Below, piece after piece: positions 51,488-60,118 of a stretch of 64,000 nt of DNA. The notes under the pieces were generated by a model. It ran no database searches. It was given only the letters and a program-made list of their open reading frames with translations, and had not been told where the DNA came from. The stretch lies in assembly GCF_023499215.1 (NCBI RefSeq), contig NZ_JAKHSK010000015.1:1-64000 (forward strand). Reading direction: 5' to 3'. The DNA comes from Zunongwangia pacifica (GTDB taxonomy: Bacteria > Bacteroidota > Bacteroidia > Flavobacteriales > Flavobacteriaceae). Position 1 is the first letter of the stretch; each line of letters opens with the position of its first letter. The position numbers and the translations under genes were made by a program.

Positions 51488-52000
51488 TTAATTAGCTTTA
51501 TCGTGTTCTCTAAAGTATTCTAAGATTGCTCGTGCTTCCTCTTCATTAAGACCTTGGTTAGCCATCATTGCCATGTTCGATACTACCATAAGTTGCTTGG
51601 CAATAGGATCTTCTTTTATCATTTTTTCAGGGCTAAGAATCATGTTCATAATCCATTCTGGCGAGCGGCGTTCTGTAACTCCGCCTAAAGATGGACCTAC
51701 AAATTTCTTATCCATTTTATGGCAAGCGGTACACATTTTACTAAAAACCTCGCTGCCGGTTTTGGCCATTTCAGTATCGATATTAGAAGAAATAGATACC
51801 GATTTTATGGGACCAACTCCCTTGTTGGACATATCGACCTCAACCTTAGCCGAAGACTTTTTTTCTACTTTTTCGGTCCCGGGTGAACCATAATCGTTAA
51901 GACGGATGCCGTCTTCGTCCTTTTTTTTATCTGAATTTCCGCAGCTTGCCAAACAAAGTGCTAAAACAACGCCCAACCCAGTTTTTACAATTGATTTCAT
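51488..52000 (-). CDS. Mono-haem cytochrome c lipoprotein of the nos operon
   Basis: A 170-residue lipoprotein. The signal ends LALCLASCGNSDKK. An acidic linker is followed by a class I cytochrome domain with the haem motif MCTACHKMD (CxxCH) near residue 90 and methionine ligands in NMILSPEKMIKE or MMANQGL. It likely passes electrons to NosZ, its downstream neighbour. The start is 53 bases from the centre of a TTATGA-N6-TCATAA site, so it probably is the first gene of the NO/anaerobiosis-responsive nos operon. Confidence 0.9.
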   Translation of the reverse strand: MKSIVKTGLGVVLALCLASCGNSDKKKDEDGIRLNDYGSPGTEKVEKKSSAKVEVDMSNKGVGPIKSVSISSNIDTEMAKTGSEVFSKMCTACHKMDKKFVGPSLGGVTERRSPEWIMNMILSPEKMIKEDPIAKQLMVVSNMAMMANQGLNEEEARAILEYFREHDKAN

Positions 52001-52054
52001 AAATAATCTGTTTTTAAAATCTGATAGTAAAACTAAAGGATATGTTAATTTTGT

Positions 52055-52074
52055 TTTATGATTTGAGTCATAAA
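52055..52074 (-). promoter_or_regulatory. Crp/Fnr-type operator upstream of the nos operon
   Basis: TTTATGATTTGAGTCATAAA contains TTATGA-N6-TCATAA with 7-bp arms. It lies about 55 bases upstream of the cytochrome c start. The site has the same arms and spacing as that before ric. It overlaps the 3' end of a decayed upstream gene. Confidence 0.75.
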
Positions 52075-52321
52075 GGAATAACAGCTAAATAGAGGCTATA
52101 AAACAAAAAAATCAATGCTACGCCTGCACTGACCATCTCCCCCAGCGAAACAGGTTCTTTAACCAATCCAAGCTGGAGTAAAAATAGGCCAGTAGAACCA
52201 TCATGCCTATCATTAACAGAAAACTGTCGAAACCTACTTTACTTAATATTACTAATAACTTCTTCAATGTCCTCTTTCTATACTTTTTGGTTGATCCTAA
52301 ATTATTTATCAATTCATACAT
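52068..52321 (-). pseudogene. Remnant of a small membrane protein, frameshifted
   Basis: The frame from ATG 52321 reads MYELINNLGSTKKYRKRTLKKL and a hydrophobic stretch LLMIGMMVLLAYFYSS, then becomes implausible (LKNLFRWGRWSVQA). In another frame the same DNA reads LGLVKEPVSLGEMVSAG and ALIFLFYSLYLAVIPL to a TGA at 52068-52070, a far better membrane-protein tail. A frameshift near 52170-52190 and loss of upstream sequence are indicated. The family is not recognised with confidence. Confidence 0.45.
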
Positions 52322-52353
52322 TAGAACTAAATCCCAAATTCTTTGCGTATAAT

Positions 52354-52557
52354 TTAAGCTTCTGTACTCAAAGCACTTAACTTCACTCTGGCTACGTTTC
52401 TGAACGAAGGTGCCATACCACAGTTGGTACAGGGATAAAGGTTTTCGATATCTACAAACTCAAGAACTTTACGCAATGTATCGGCCACTTTTTCGGGGGT
52501 TTCGATAGCATTCGTTGCTACATCAATTGTGCCCACCATAACTTTTTTTTCGCACAC
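52354..52557 (-). pseudogene. C-terminal fragment of a MetE-like methyltransferase
   Basis: About 67 residues beginning KKVMVGTIDVATNAIETPEKVADTLRKVLEFVDIENLYPCTNCGMAPSFRNVARVKLSAL. This is the C-terminus of MetE-like methionine synthases and related UroD/MetE-fold proteins: the CTNCGMAP motif binds zinc. Normal proteins have about 340 residues or more, so the 5' two thirds are missing. The truncated end abuts the similarly truncated Lrp-type gene at 52590. Confidence 0.7.
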
Positions 52558-52589
52558 AGTTCAATTAAGTCAATAGGTACGTGTGAGTT

Positions 52590-52919
52590 ATGACATTCCA
52601 ATGGCACCGCATCAAACGCTTGGAAAGGGAAGGAATAATCAAAAAATACGTGGCATTGGTGGAAGCAGAAAAAGTTGAAAAAGGACTTATCTTTTTCTGC
52701 GATATTACTCTAAAAGAGCATACTAAAGAAATAGACCATCAATTTGTTATAGATATCACGGCTTCCAAGTATGTCTGTGAGTGTTATAATATTTCAGGGG
52801 AATATAATTTTAGATTAAAGGTGATGGTAAAGGATATAAAACATTATCAAGATTTTGTATTCAATGATTTAGGTTCAATTAAAACATTGGAAATGCCCAA
52901 AATACATTTGAGGGTGTAA
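52590..52919 (+). pseudogene. Lrp/AsnC-family regulator lacking its N-terminus
   Basis: A 109-codon frame begins within the helix-turn-helix (WHRIKRLEREGIIKKYVALVEAEKV) and continues through the effector domain (VIDITASKYVCECYNISGEYNFRLKVMVKDIKHYQDFV). About 25-30 residues of the N-terminal HTH are missing relative to complete Lrp proteins, and no start is seen upstream. It is divergent from the truncated MetE-like fragment, so a deletion probably removed both 5' ends and their shared promoter. Confidence 0.7.
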
Positions 52920-53126
52920 AACACGCCTGTGCTGTGCCACTTTAAATTGTAATACCATTCACGAATCAGCTATTAGATCTTGTTTTACGTAAAGAGCATA
53001 ATTAAACACTTCAAATATGAGGTTTCTTATACTGTATCATCTTTGTCTATTGTATTGAATGGTTTCATTGTAGTTTGCTACAATCGTATAATTTTATAGT
53101 TTCCAATCATTGATGTTGAATTTTAT

Positions 53127-53759
53127 TCAGTCAAAACAGCAATCTTTGTCACTTTTTGCTTTTTCAAAACATTCCCGACCTTCTTTAAAAACAAAATAGG
53201 AAAGACCGAGTGTTCTTTTACTGTAAATGTATGGAATCTCGAACAACTCATAAATACCTCTGCTTACAAAAAGGATTATGGAAATGTATACACAGATCAC
53301 GATACAATTCGTATCAACCAAAATCGGTGCAAAATTAAGTTGTCTTTCATTCAACGCTTCTTTTCCACATCCCCAAAATCCACATCATTAGGATTGAAAT
53401 TATTGAAACAACTACACCCCAGAATATTGTGAATGGTTTATGCCTTGTCCAAATATTGTAAATCCTGGTAATGACAAGCCAAAAAACCAAAATATAAAAC
53501 GCAATTCCCATAATTCTTAATGCTGTTCGTTCGAAATTATCTAGTTTGCTATGGGAATAATTCTGAATTCTTACGTGCATATGGGCTATTCCAAATCCTA
53601 AAATAATCTCGATAAAACTATCGGATCCGAAACCAAAAGTGCAAGGCTTTCATCTTCAAATCCCAGATATGTCGAAATTAAATCTTCTGCAACATTATAA
53701 ACTATCGTAAACAGGGCCAGGCCAAAAGCTATTTTGTATAAGGTTTTGTTGTTCATCAT
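53127..53759 (-). pseudogene. Cation-efflux-type membrane protein, two frameshifts
   Basis: Three frames together reconstruct one protein of about 210 residues. ATG at 53759 begins MMNNKTLYKIAFGLALF, continuing to GFEDESLAL. A one-base loss in a T run then shifts to FGSDSFIEIILGFGIAHM and VRIQNYSHSKLDNFERTALR through ISILMMWILG. A second shift leads to NERQLNFAPILVDTNCIVIC and SYFVFKEGRECFEKAKSD, ending at 53127. The GIAHM, ILVDTNC and FKEGRECFEKA pattern matches a flavobacterial cation transporter family. The split into separate small frames is due to the mutations. 52920-53126 shows nothing. Confidence 0.75.
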
Positions 53760-53969
53760 ATTAGTCATCTTCACAGTATTCTCTTTAATAATTACTCCGT
53801 GAATGAGTTCATAAAGTAGACAGAAATGCCACTAAAAGGATACAAAAACTTTGGTTCGAATACCATGAGCTCATCCTTTTGAAAAGTTCGAACCATACTA
53901 AAAAAAGTAATAAATAGGAATTTTGAGATAAAAATTGAAGAATTTACTAACGAAAGAGAAGGTTTTAAA

Positions 53970-54000
53970 AAAAAGGGATGCTAAAATAGCATCCCTTTTT
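53970..54000 (-). terminator. tRNA-type terminator next to a tRNA 3'-end fragment
   Basis: AAAAAGGGATGCT (53970-53982) pairs with AGCATCCCTTTTT (53988-54000). On the minus strand it follows the GGGGTCAC end of a tRNA fragment, as terminators follow complete flavobacterial tRNA genes. Confidence 0.75.
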
Positions 54001-54034
54001 GTGACCCCGGCAGGATTCACCGATGTCACAAAAA
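54001..54034 (-). other. tRNA 3'-end fragment with inverted repeats (candidate attachment scar)
   Basis: On the minus strand GAATCCTGCCGGGGTCAC (54018-54001) equals the last part of a T-arm and acceptor of a typical tRNA, but the body of a tRNA does not follow. TTTTTGTGAC (53996-54005) and GTCACAAAAA (54025-54034) form a 10-bp inverted repeat across it. Elements integrating into tRNA 3' ends leave such fragments at the distal end. Confidence 0.55.
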
Positions 54035-54233
54035 GCCTGTAAATGCTAAAGATTTTTTTCTATGTTGACGATTTGTGAACCACAAATTTGTGCTTTTTTG
54101 TTTCGTCTTGATAAAGATAATAATATTCTAATTAATCTGAAATTAAGTTTTTTATCCTTAACATTTCCTCTTTTTGATTAAATATATGGTATCGTGAAAA
54201 CAATTACTTGTCCTAAATAATTCTATTTGTGCT

Positions 54234-54371
54234 TTTGCATTCCCTTTTTTGAGCCAAACATATCCTGTAGATTCAGAATCGAATCAAGGATTTATAAATA
54301 GGTTATAACCGGCTTTATGCAATCCGTCGATTCTGAGTCTATTTCTTTGGCAAGAAAAAAGGGAATGCAAA
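54234..54371. repeat. 138-bp nested inverted repeat (MITE-like or structured RNA)
   Basis: The outer arms TTTGCATTCCCTTTTTT (54234-54250) and AAAAAAGGGAATGCAAA (54355-54371) are perfectly complementary over 17 bp. Inside are CCAAA/TTTGG and a 14-bp arm AGATTCAGAATCGA (54269-54282) against TCGATTCTGAGTCT (54327-54340) with one mismatch. No target duplication is visible. The remaining sequence from 54372 to 54900 has no clear gene; one weak inverted repeat (TTTTACTAAAAA/TTTTTAGTAAAA) lies near 54535-54595. Confidence 0.6.
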
Positions 54372-54904
54372 CTAAAAAGTGTAACGAAAAGATTTTTTGA
54401 AGTTTCCAGGCGGATGCAAATCGAACCAGTGAGGTTTGGGTCCAAGATATTCAAGCGCACCTCTTTTGCAGAATTGAGGTTTACCGAAACGAGGCAAATG
54501 TGGTAAGCGTATTTATTGTCAAGTAATCCATTTTTTACTAAAAAACCAACGCTTTTACTGTGCTTAAATCAATTTTTAGTAAAATGAGCTAAAATTTTGA
54601 ACTCAGGTAATTTACTTAGTCCATCTTATCAACCCAATTGAAATTATATAATCGTCATTTTTGCATGAAAAATTTGCCTGTTTATAAGGATTCCGAAGTT
54701 TTTTCACGCAAAAATTAGATAAAATTCAATAGATAAAAAAATACAAGTAGCTTAAAATGAATGGATTATATTAGACGTAACATGCGCAGCGTGTTACCCT
54801 CTTGCTATTCCCTTAGTTTAGCTTTGTTATTTGTTTAGGGATTATTATTGGTTTAGATAACTTATCAACTAAGGCTCTTTTCTTTAAGTAATTCCCCATA
54901 ATAA

Positions 54905-55056
54905 TAAATAACGATCTAGCCGATAAAGGTGCTTTATACGCACTCCAAAGTTCGAGGCTTATTTATTAAAAATCCTTTATCGGTTTTCTCTGAACAGTAT
55001 CAAATGGAAATCCAGGTTAAAGACCTAATTATTGGGGTTCGATAGGCATTCAGGTT
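54905..55056 (+). ncRNA. Candidate IS110 bridge-RNA-like unit A
   Basis: The unit contains two stem-loops. Stem 1 is CCGATAAAGG (54920-54929) with CCTTTATCGG (54974-54983), a perfect 10-bp pairing around a 44-base loop. Stem 2 is CTGAA (54990-54994) with TTCAG (55049-55053), extended by GTATC/GATA. The order and size resemble the two-loop bridge RNA of IS110 elements, which is encoded beside the transposase gene. It is a diverged copy of unit B, about 230 bases upstream of it. Confidence 0.55.
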
Positions 55057-55130
55057 AAACTCTTTACATTTCAACACTCTTGTTATACAATAAATTATAG
55101 TTATTCTCTTAGAGATAAAGATCTTTGTGA

Positions 55131-55292
55131 TAGTGAATAACAATCAACCGGTTAAGGCGCTTGAATTGCTCTTCAAAGTTTTCAGACTTAGAACTATTGA
55201 TTACATCCTTTCTCGGTTATTATCTGAAATAGCATCAGATGGAAATTCAGGATTTTAGGCCTATTAACAGGGATTAGATAAGCGTTCAGATT
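55131..55292 (+). ncRNA. Candidate IS110 bridge-RNA-like unit B
   Basis: This unit aligns along its length with unit A. The stem AACCGGTTAAGG (55146-55157) pairs imperfectly with CCTTTCTCGGTT (55207-55218), and TCTGAA (55223-55228) pairs with TTCAGA (55285-55290). The closing stems and the ATGGAAATYCAGG block are kept, while the loop sequences differ. It ends about 45 bases before the IS110 transposase start, where a bridge RNA gene is expected in the IS110 group. Confidence 0.6.
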
Positions 55293-55336
55293 GTTGATTG
55301 TATTTCTTATTAATTGTTCATTTTAATTTTTTAATC

Positions 55337-56335
55337 ATGGTCCATTCTAATTTTATTTACTTTGTCGGTATCGACATTTCTAAAAGTACTTTTGATGTTG
55401 CAATTATTGATCAGCATCAATCGCCCACCTCCTTTAAATTTCAAAATACAGGCAAAGGGGTGAATGCTTTTCTTCGGTTATTAAAGAATAAAAAGTATCC
55501 TTTACAAGATACTCTTATCTGTATGGAACATACCGGAGTGTATGGGCGGATCATTATAGCTAAATTGGCAGAAAAACAAGCTAATTTCTGTGTAGAGATG
55601 TCTTTGAGGATTGCTAAAAGCATCGGTATACAACGGGGTAAAAATGATAAGGTTGATGCTATACGAATAGCTAAGTATGCTGAAAAAAACAGTAATGAAT
55701 TAGAGTTGTACACACCAATTCCTTTGGTATTGGAGAAGGTAAAACTATTGATTAAGATCCGTGAAAAATTGGTGCAATTTAAAGCTGATTTACAAAAGCA
55801 TCCTAATGAAATGAAGGCTTTTGATCCAGAGCTGGGTAAACTCGCTGAGAAAAACATTAAAAAAACAATCAAATGTTTTACTAATGAAATTAAACGGATT
55901 GAGGAGGAATTAAAAGAGCTTATCCTTTCTGATAACCAGCTCAATAGTACCATAGGCTTGGTAACCTCGGTGACTGGAATAGGCACTATTACAGCTTTAT
56001 ATTTTACCATTTTTACAAATTTCTTTACTCGTTATACCAATCCGAAACAATTGGCTTGTTATTGTGGTGTTGTACCCTTTGAACATACTTCTGGATCAAG
56101 TGTTCACAAGCAATCCAAAACACATCCTATTGCTAACCAAACCCTCAAAAAACAACTACATATGTGCGCCCTTGCTGCTGTGCGGCACGATCCTGACCTA
56201 AAGGTCTATTACCACCGAAAAGCAGAAGAAGGAAAAAACAAAATGCTTGTTCTAAACAATGTTAGAAATAAACTAGTGCTACGTATATGTGCTGTTGTAA
56301 AAAGACAAAAACCTTATAAAAAGCAGGTAGCCTAA
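55337..56335 (+). CDS. IS110-family transposase
   Basis: A 332-residue transposase from MVHSNFIYFVGIDISKS; the upstream extension MYFLLIVHFN is unlikely. The N-terminal DEDD RuvC-like domain has FVGIDISKSTFDVAI, ICMEHTGVYGR and GKNDKVDAIRIAKYAE, giving the Asp, Glu, Asp, Asp set. The C-terminal transposase_20 domain has TGIGTITALYF and ACYCGVVPFEHTSGSSVHK with the catalytic Ser. IS110 enzymes act with a bridge RNA to choose target and donor DNA. The gene seems intact, with two candidate RNA units upstream. The downstream non-coding part continues into a gap (56336-56857). Confidence 0.92.
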   Translation: MVHSNFIYFVGIDISKSTFDVAIIDQHQSPTSFKFQNTGKGVNAFLRLLKNKKYPLQDTLICMEHTGVYGRIIIAKLAEKQANFCVEMSLRIAKSIGIQRGKNDKVDAIRIAKYAEKNSNELELYTPIPLVLEKVKLLIKIREKLVQFKADLQKHPNEMKAFDPELGKLAEKNIKKTIKCFTNEIKRIEEELKELILSDNQLNSTIGLVTSVTGIGTITALYFTIFTNFFTRYTNPKQLACYCGVVPFEHTSGSSVHKQSKTHPIANQTLKKQLHMCALAAVRHDPDLKVYYHRKAEEGKNKMLVLNNVRNKLVLRICAVVKRQKPYKKQVA

Positions 56336-56857
56336 ACTTACTTTTTGTGCCATATGATATTTATCCATTTTTATTTGGTTTTAACATGGAAATCCATTCA
56401 TTCATTATTTTTAATTAAAATCAAATTTTTATTGATCAATATCTGGTGTATCTGCACTTCTTTATCAATTGAGAATGCATTTCTTAGAAAATTTTATCAA
56501 AACTATTAGGATCAAAATTCTAAAAAATGAGCAAAATCAATTTTATCGAATTGCTTCAATTTTGCTATAATGAATTGTAATTTTAAAACTAAAAAAAAGA
56601 TTTACTTTTAAGCATTGTTAAAGCGAGACCAATCCGATAACCAAATTTTCTGAATCTCTTCACAGTATTTTAAGTACACAAAGTTTAAAAATGGTCATAC
56701 CCTCTGAAGTTATTCAACATACTTCATATAAATGTGATTATAATTAAAGTCAAGGTTAGTTAATTTATCTGCACGAAACATTTTTCAAAATTATTGCTAT
56801 AAATTTCAAAATTCTAATAACGCTAATATTATTAATTCTCCAGATAATATAATCTAA
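56336..56857. other. Non-coding gap between IS110 gene and sulfatase
   Basis: About 520 AT-rich bases without a convincing frame, repeat or strong hairpin. It probably includes the right end of the IS110 element and the 3' flank of the sulfatase gene (minus strand). No terminal inverted repeats are seen, as expected for IS110. Confidence 0.5.
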
Positions 56858-58519
56858 CTAGTGCTTTCGCATATAATAGCCGGAATCTTTTCCTTTTATC
56901 TTTGAAAACATTTCATAAGCACGATCAACCTGCTGGGTTGTAGAATGCTGAAAATCGGCTGTATCTTTATAATTTTTCCTAATGGAATCCAGCTTTTGAT
57001 GAAGCCTTTTTTGAATCTCAGAATATTTATCAACATTATAAATATTATTTTTTTCTTCAGGATCCTTCTGAATATCATACATTTCCCATTGGTCGATATT
57101 ATCGTAAAAATGCATAAGCGCATAACGATCGGTCCGTATCCCGTAGTGCTTTTTGACCATGTGGAAAGCTGGGAAATCATAATAATGATAATAGAGCGCC
57201 TTCCTAAATTCTTCGTCTGAAACCTCTCCTTCCAAAAGAGGTTTTAAGGAGCGACCCTGAAAGCTTTCAGGAACCGGGGCATTGGCATAATCGAGAAAAG
57301 TCTCGGCAAAATCAAGGTTCTGCGTCATCGCATTGATCTTGGAATTAGGTTTTATGCGACCAGGATATTGCATTAAAAGTGGCATTCTGAAAGAGGTTTC
57401 ATACATAAAACGCTTGTCAAACCAGCCATTTTCACCCAGGTAAAAACCCTGATCAGAAGTATATACAACCAGGGTATTCTCATCCAGTCCGTTTTCATTA
57501 AGATAATCCAGGATTTTTCCCACGCCATCGTCCACCGCTTTTACAGTAGCTAAATATTCCTGTAAAAAACGCTGACCTTTCCAGCGTGCAAGTTCTTTTC
57601 CTTTTAGATTTGCTTTGTGAAAAGCGTCGTTCTTTATCTGATAGGCGCTGTCCCACCTGGAACGCTGGGCTTCTGTCATGCGGCTGAACTCATTATGCCA
57701 CGGGTCATGCGCCAGTTCTGGACTTCCTTCTTTTAAAGTCATTTTCAGGTCATAGCCCTCATACATATCTTCATAAATAGTCATCAACTGGTCCTGAGCG
57801 GCGATCTGTGTGGAATCAAATTCTTCAAAATACGTCTTGGGTAAAGGAAATTCTGTAGAATCAAATAAATTATAGTAACGCTCGGGTGGCATCCAGTTCC
57901 TGTGGGGGGCCTTATGGTGAACCATAAGAAAGAATGGTTTACTCGAATCTTTTTGTTTTTTAATCCAATCAATACTTTTTTCAGTGATCAAATCAGTGGT
58001 ATAACCCTGAACCCTAGTAGTATCCCCATTGTTGATAAAATCAGGATTATAATAATGGCCTTGATCGTTTAAAATATCGTAGTAATTGAAGCCAGTAGGA
58101 ATCGTCCCCAAATGCCATTTCCCGATAATTGCCGTATTATACCCATTTTTTCGAAGGACTTTTGGCAAAGTAACCTGGGAACCGTCGAACTGATCCCCAT
58201 TCATTCGAAAACCATTTTCATTGCTAAATTTCCCGGTAAGGATGGTCGCCCGGCTAGGACCGCAGAGTGAATTGGTACAATAATTCCTTAAAAACAGCGC
58301 GCCATCCCGGGCTATCCTGTCAATATTCGGTGTTGGAGCAAGCTTACTAAGCGGATGACCATAGGCACTAATCGCCTGAAATGCATGATCATCGGCCATA
58401 ATAAAAATAATATTTGGCCGTTCTGAATATTTATTATCTGTTTGCGTATCTCCTTTATTACATGAAACCATAAAGGATAAATAGCTCACTATCCCCAAAC
58501 CAATAAATATCTTTTTCAT
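56858..58519 (-). CDS. Sulfatase (arylsulfatase/N-sulfoglucosamine sulfohydrolase-like)
   Basis: A 553-residue lipoprotein sulfatase. The signal ends FMVSCNKGDT. RPNIIFIMADDHAFQAISAYG provides the calcium-binding DD, CGPSRATILTGKF is the CxPSR formylglycine signature with Cys near residue 87, and KWHLG is present near 155. The DQGFYLGENGWFDKR motif is conserved in S1 family 8/11-type enzymes. It hydrolyses sulfate esters of polysaccharides or glycosaminoglycan-like substrates in the periplasm. A formylglycine-generating or anSME enzyme must be provided elsewhere. The start is 6 bases after the preceding sulfatase stop. Confidence 0.93.
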   Translation of the reverse strand: MKKIFIGLGIVSYLSFMVSCNKGDTQTDNKYSERPNIIFIMADDHAFQAISAYGHPLSKLAPTPNIDRIARDGALFLRNYCTNSLCGPSRATILTGKFSNENGFRMNGDQFDGSQVTLPKVLRKNGYNTAIIGKWHLGTIPTGFNYYDILNDQGHYYNPDFINNGDTTRVQGYTTDLITEKSIDWIKKQKDSSKPFFLMVHHKAPHRNWMPPERYYNLFDSTEFPLPKTYFEEFDSTQIAAQDQLMTIYEDMYEGYDLKMTLKEGSPELAHDPWHNEFSRMTEAQRSRWDSAYQIKNDAFHKANLKGKELARWKGQRFLQEYLATVKAVDDGVGKILDYLNENGLDENTLVVYTSDQGFYLGENGWFDKRFMYETSFRMPLLMQYPGRIKPNSKINAMTQNLDFAETFLDYANAPVPESFQGRSLKPLLEGEVSDEEFRKALYYHYYDFPAFHMVKKHYGIRTDRYALMHFYDNIDQWEMYDIQKDPEEKNNIYNVDKYSEIQKRLHQKLDSIRKNYKDTADFQHSTTQQVDRAYEMFSKIKGKDSGYYMRKH

Positions 58520-58525
58520 TCTAAA

Positions 58526-60112
58526 TTAATTAGCAGGTCTTGTTTGATTAGAATTCTTAATTTTTTCCAACTCTTTCTTCATTTCCTTTACTTTCTCTGG
58601 ATATTTATTATAAAGATTTTCTGTTTGCCTCAAATCTTCCTTAAGGTTGTAAAGCTGGGCGGGTGCGGCATCAGCTTTGATTTTTCCATTTTCAATATCG
58701 CTGTTCTTCTCATTGGTGAAAGTTGTAGCCGAAGCACCTCCAAAATCGTGCATTCCCCGATATTCTGCATTAAAACCTCCGCCGCCCTGGGCCGAAATAT
58801 ACATCCACTCCCCTTTTCTTAAAGCCATATTGCGCAAATCGTTTGGAGCGATCATCATTTCATTCCGAATCTCCTTGCTGGTTTCATCCAGGAAAATAGG
58901 CATCACATTATAACTGTCTACCGCTTCTCCTTTCTTCAATTTTCTATTGAAAAGTGATGCGAAAGTGGCGACCATATCTAAATTACTGCTGATCAATTGA
59001 TCTGAAACCGTATTAGCCTTCACCTTACCGGGCCACCGTATGATAAAAGGAATCCTGTGACCTCCTTCCCAGGCATCAAATTTAAAACCGAACAAATCAC
59101 CGTTCATATGGTGTCCCATTTTAAAGGCATCCTGCCCTCCACGATTTAACATTCCCCCGTTATCACTGGTCAGTACTACGATCGTATTCTCTCGTAAGCC
59201 TTCTTCATCCAGAGTATTCATAACTTCACCTACAAGCCAGTCCAGCTCGGCAATGAAATCTCCATACCTTCCCGCGTCACTTTCACCCAGAAAACGTTTG
59301 GCGGGAGTGAACGGGTGGTGAATATTAGTGGTAGCATAATAAAGAAAAAAGGGATCTTCTTTATGACGTTTTATAAATGCTACAGCCGAATCTTTTAGGG
59401 TTGTTCCAACCTTTTCATCGATATATAAAGAATGAGCTTTATCGGCACCGCCAATTTTCTGGTCGCCACGATTCCATTTTTCGGGATAAGGGCGTGTATT
59501 TGCTTCCTCTCCCCAAACAAAAGGATCGTCCTCTTCAAGACCAACAACCTTATGATCTTGCACATATACAAAAGGTGGATGGCTGTTGAGAACTGGCACC
59601 CCGAAATACGAGTCGAACCCCAGTTCTAAAGGTCCGGGTTTCAATTCTTCGTTCCAGTTTACAGGTTTTTTGGTACCAAAACCCAAATGCCACTTCCCCA
59701 CAATTCCTGTGGCGTATCCCTGTTCTTTGAACAAATCGGCCAAGGTGAATTGATTGGGATTAATCAAAAGAGAATCCCTGTCAAAAATCGCACTGGAAAG
59801 ATTATTGGCACGCACCGGGTACTCGCCGGTGATCAGAGCATAACGGGACGGCGTACAAACGGCAGATGCGGTGTGAGCATCGGTAAACCTTTTTCCTTGA
59901 GAAGCTAATTTATCAATATTTGGCGTCTGCACTTTTGTAGCGCCATAAGCCCCGATATCTCCAAAGCCAAGATCATCTACATAAATAAAAACGACATTAG
60001 GCTTTTTTTTATTTGTATTTTGAGCGTTCAGGCTGGTTGCTGGCAGTAATAAAACTGTCAGAACGGCCATTATAAAAGTGTATCTTACTTGCAACATTTT
60101 TCCTCTTTTCAT
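58526..60112 (-). CDS. Sulfatase (arylsulfatase A-like)
   Basis: A 528-residue secreted sulfatase with a signal peptide (LLPATSLNAQ). KPNVVFIYVDDLGFGDIGAYGA gives the calcium ligands, ASAVCTPSRYALITGEYP is the CxPSR signature near residue 84, GKWHLGFG is near 140, and LTSDNGGMLNRGG is the usual DN motif. It is different in sequence from the neighbouring sulfatase, so the two may act on different sulfate positions of one polysaccharide. It lies directly upstream of that gene and downstream of a GH172 gene, in a co-directional run. Confidence 0.93.
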   Translation of the reverse strand: MKRGKMLQVRYTFIMAVLTVLLLPATSLNAQNTNKKKPNVVFIYVDDLGFGDIGAYGATKVQTPNIDKLASQGKRFTDAHTASAVCTPSRYALITGEYPVRANNLSSAIFDRDSLLINPNQFTLADLFKEQGYATGIVGKWHLGFGTKKPVNWNEELKPGPLELGFDSYFGVPVLNSHPPFVYVQDHKVVGLEEDDPFVWGEEANTRPYPEKWNRGDQKIGGADKAHSLYIDEKVGTTLKDSAVAFIKRHKEDPFFLYYATTNIHHPFTPAKRFLGESDAGRYGDFIAELDWLVGEVMNTLDEEGLRENTIVVLTSDNGGMLNRGGQDAFKMGHHMNGDLFGFKFDAWEGGHRIPFIIRWPGKVKANTVSDQLISSNLDMVATFASLFNRKLKKGEAVDSYNVMPIFLDETSKEIRNEMMIAPNDLRNMALRKGEWMYISAQGGGGFNAEYRGMHDFGGASATTFTNEKNSDIENGKIKADAAPAQLYNLKEDLRQTENLYNKYPEKVKEMKKELEKIKNSNQTRPAN

Positions 60113-60118
60113 TATTTT

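Noticed and set aside
52590-52919. Intact Lrp/AsnC regulator
   Set aside because: The first part of the helix-turn-helix is missing and no in-frame start exists upstream.
53850-53900. GGTTCGAA/TTCGAACC pair as tRNA T-arms
   Set aside because: The two halves form a loose inverted repeat, but no other tRNA arm can be drawn around them.
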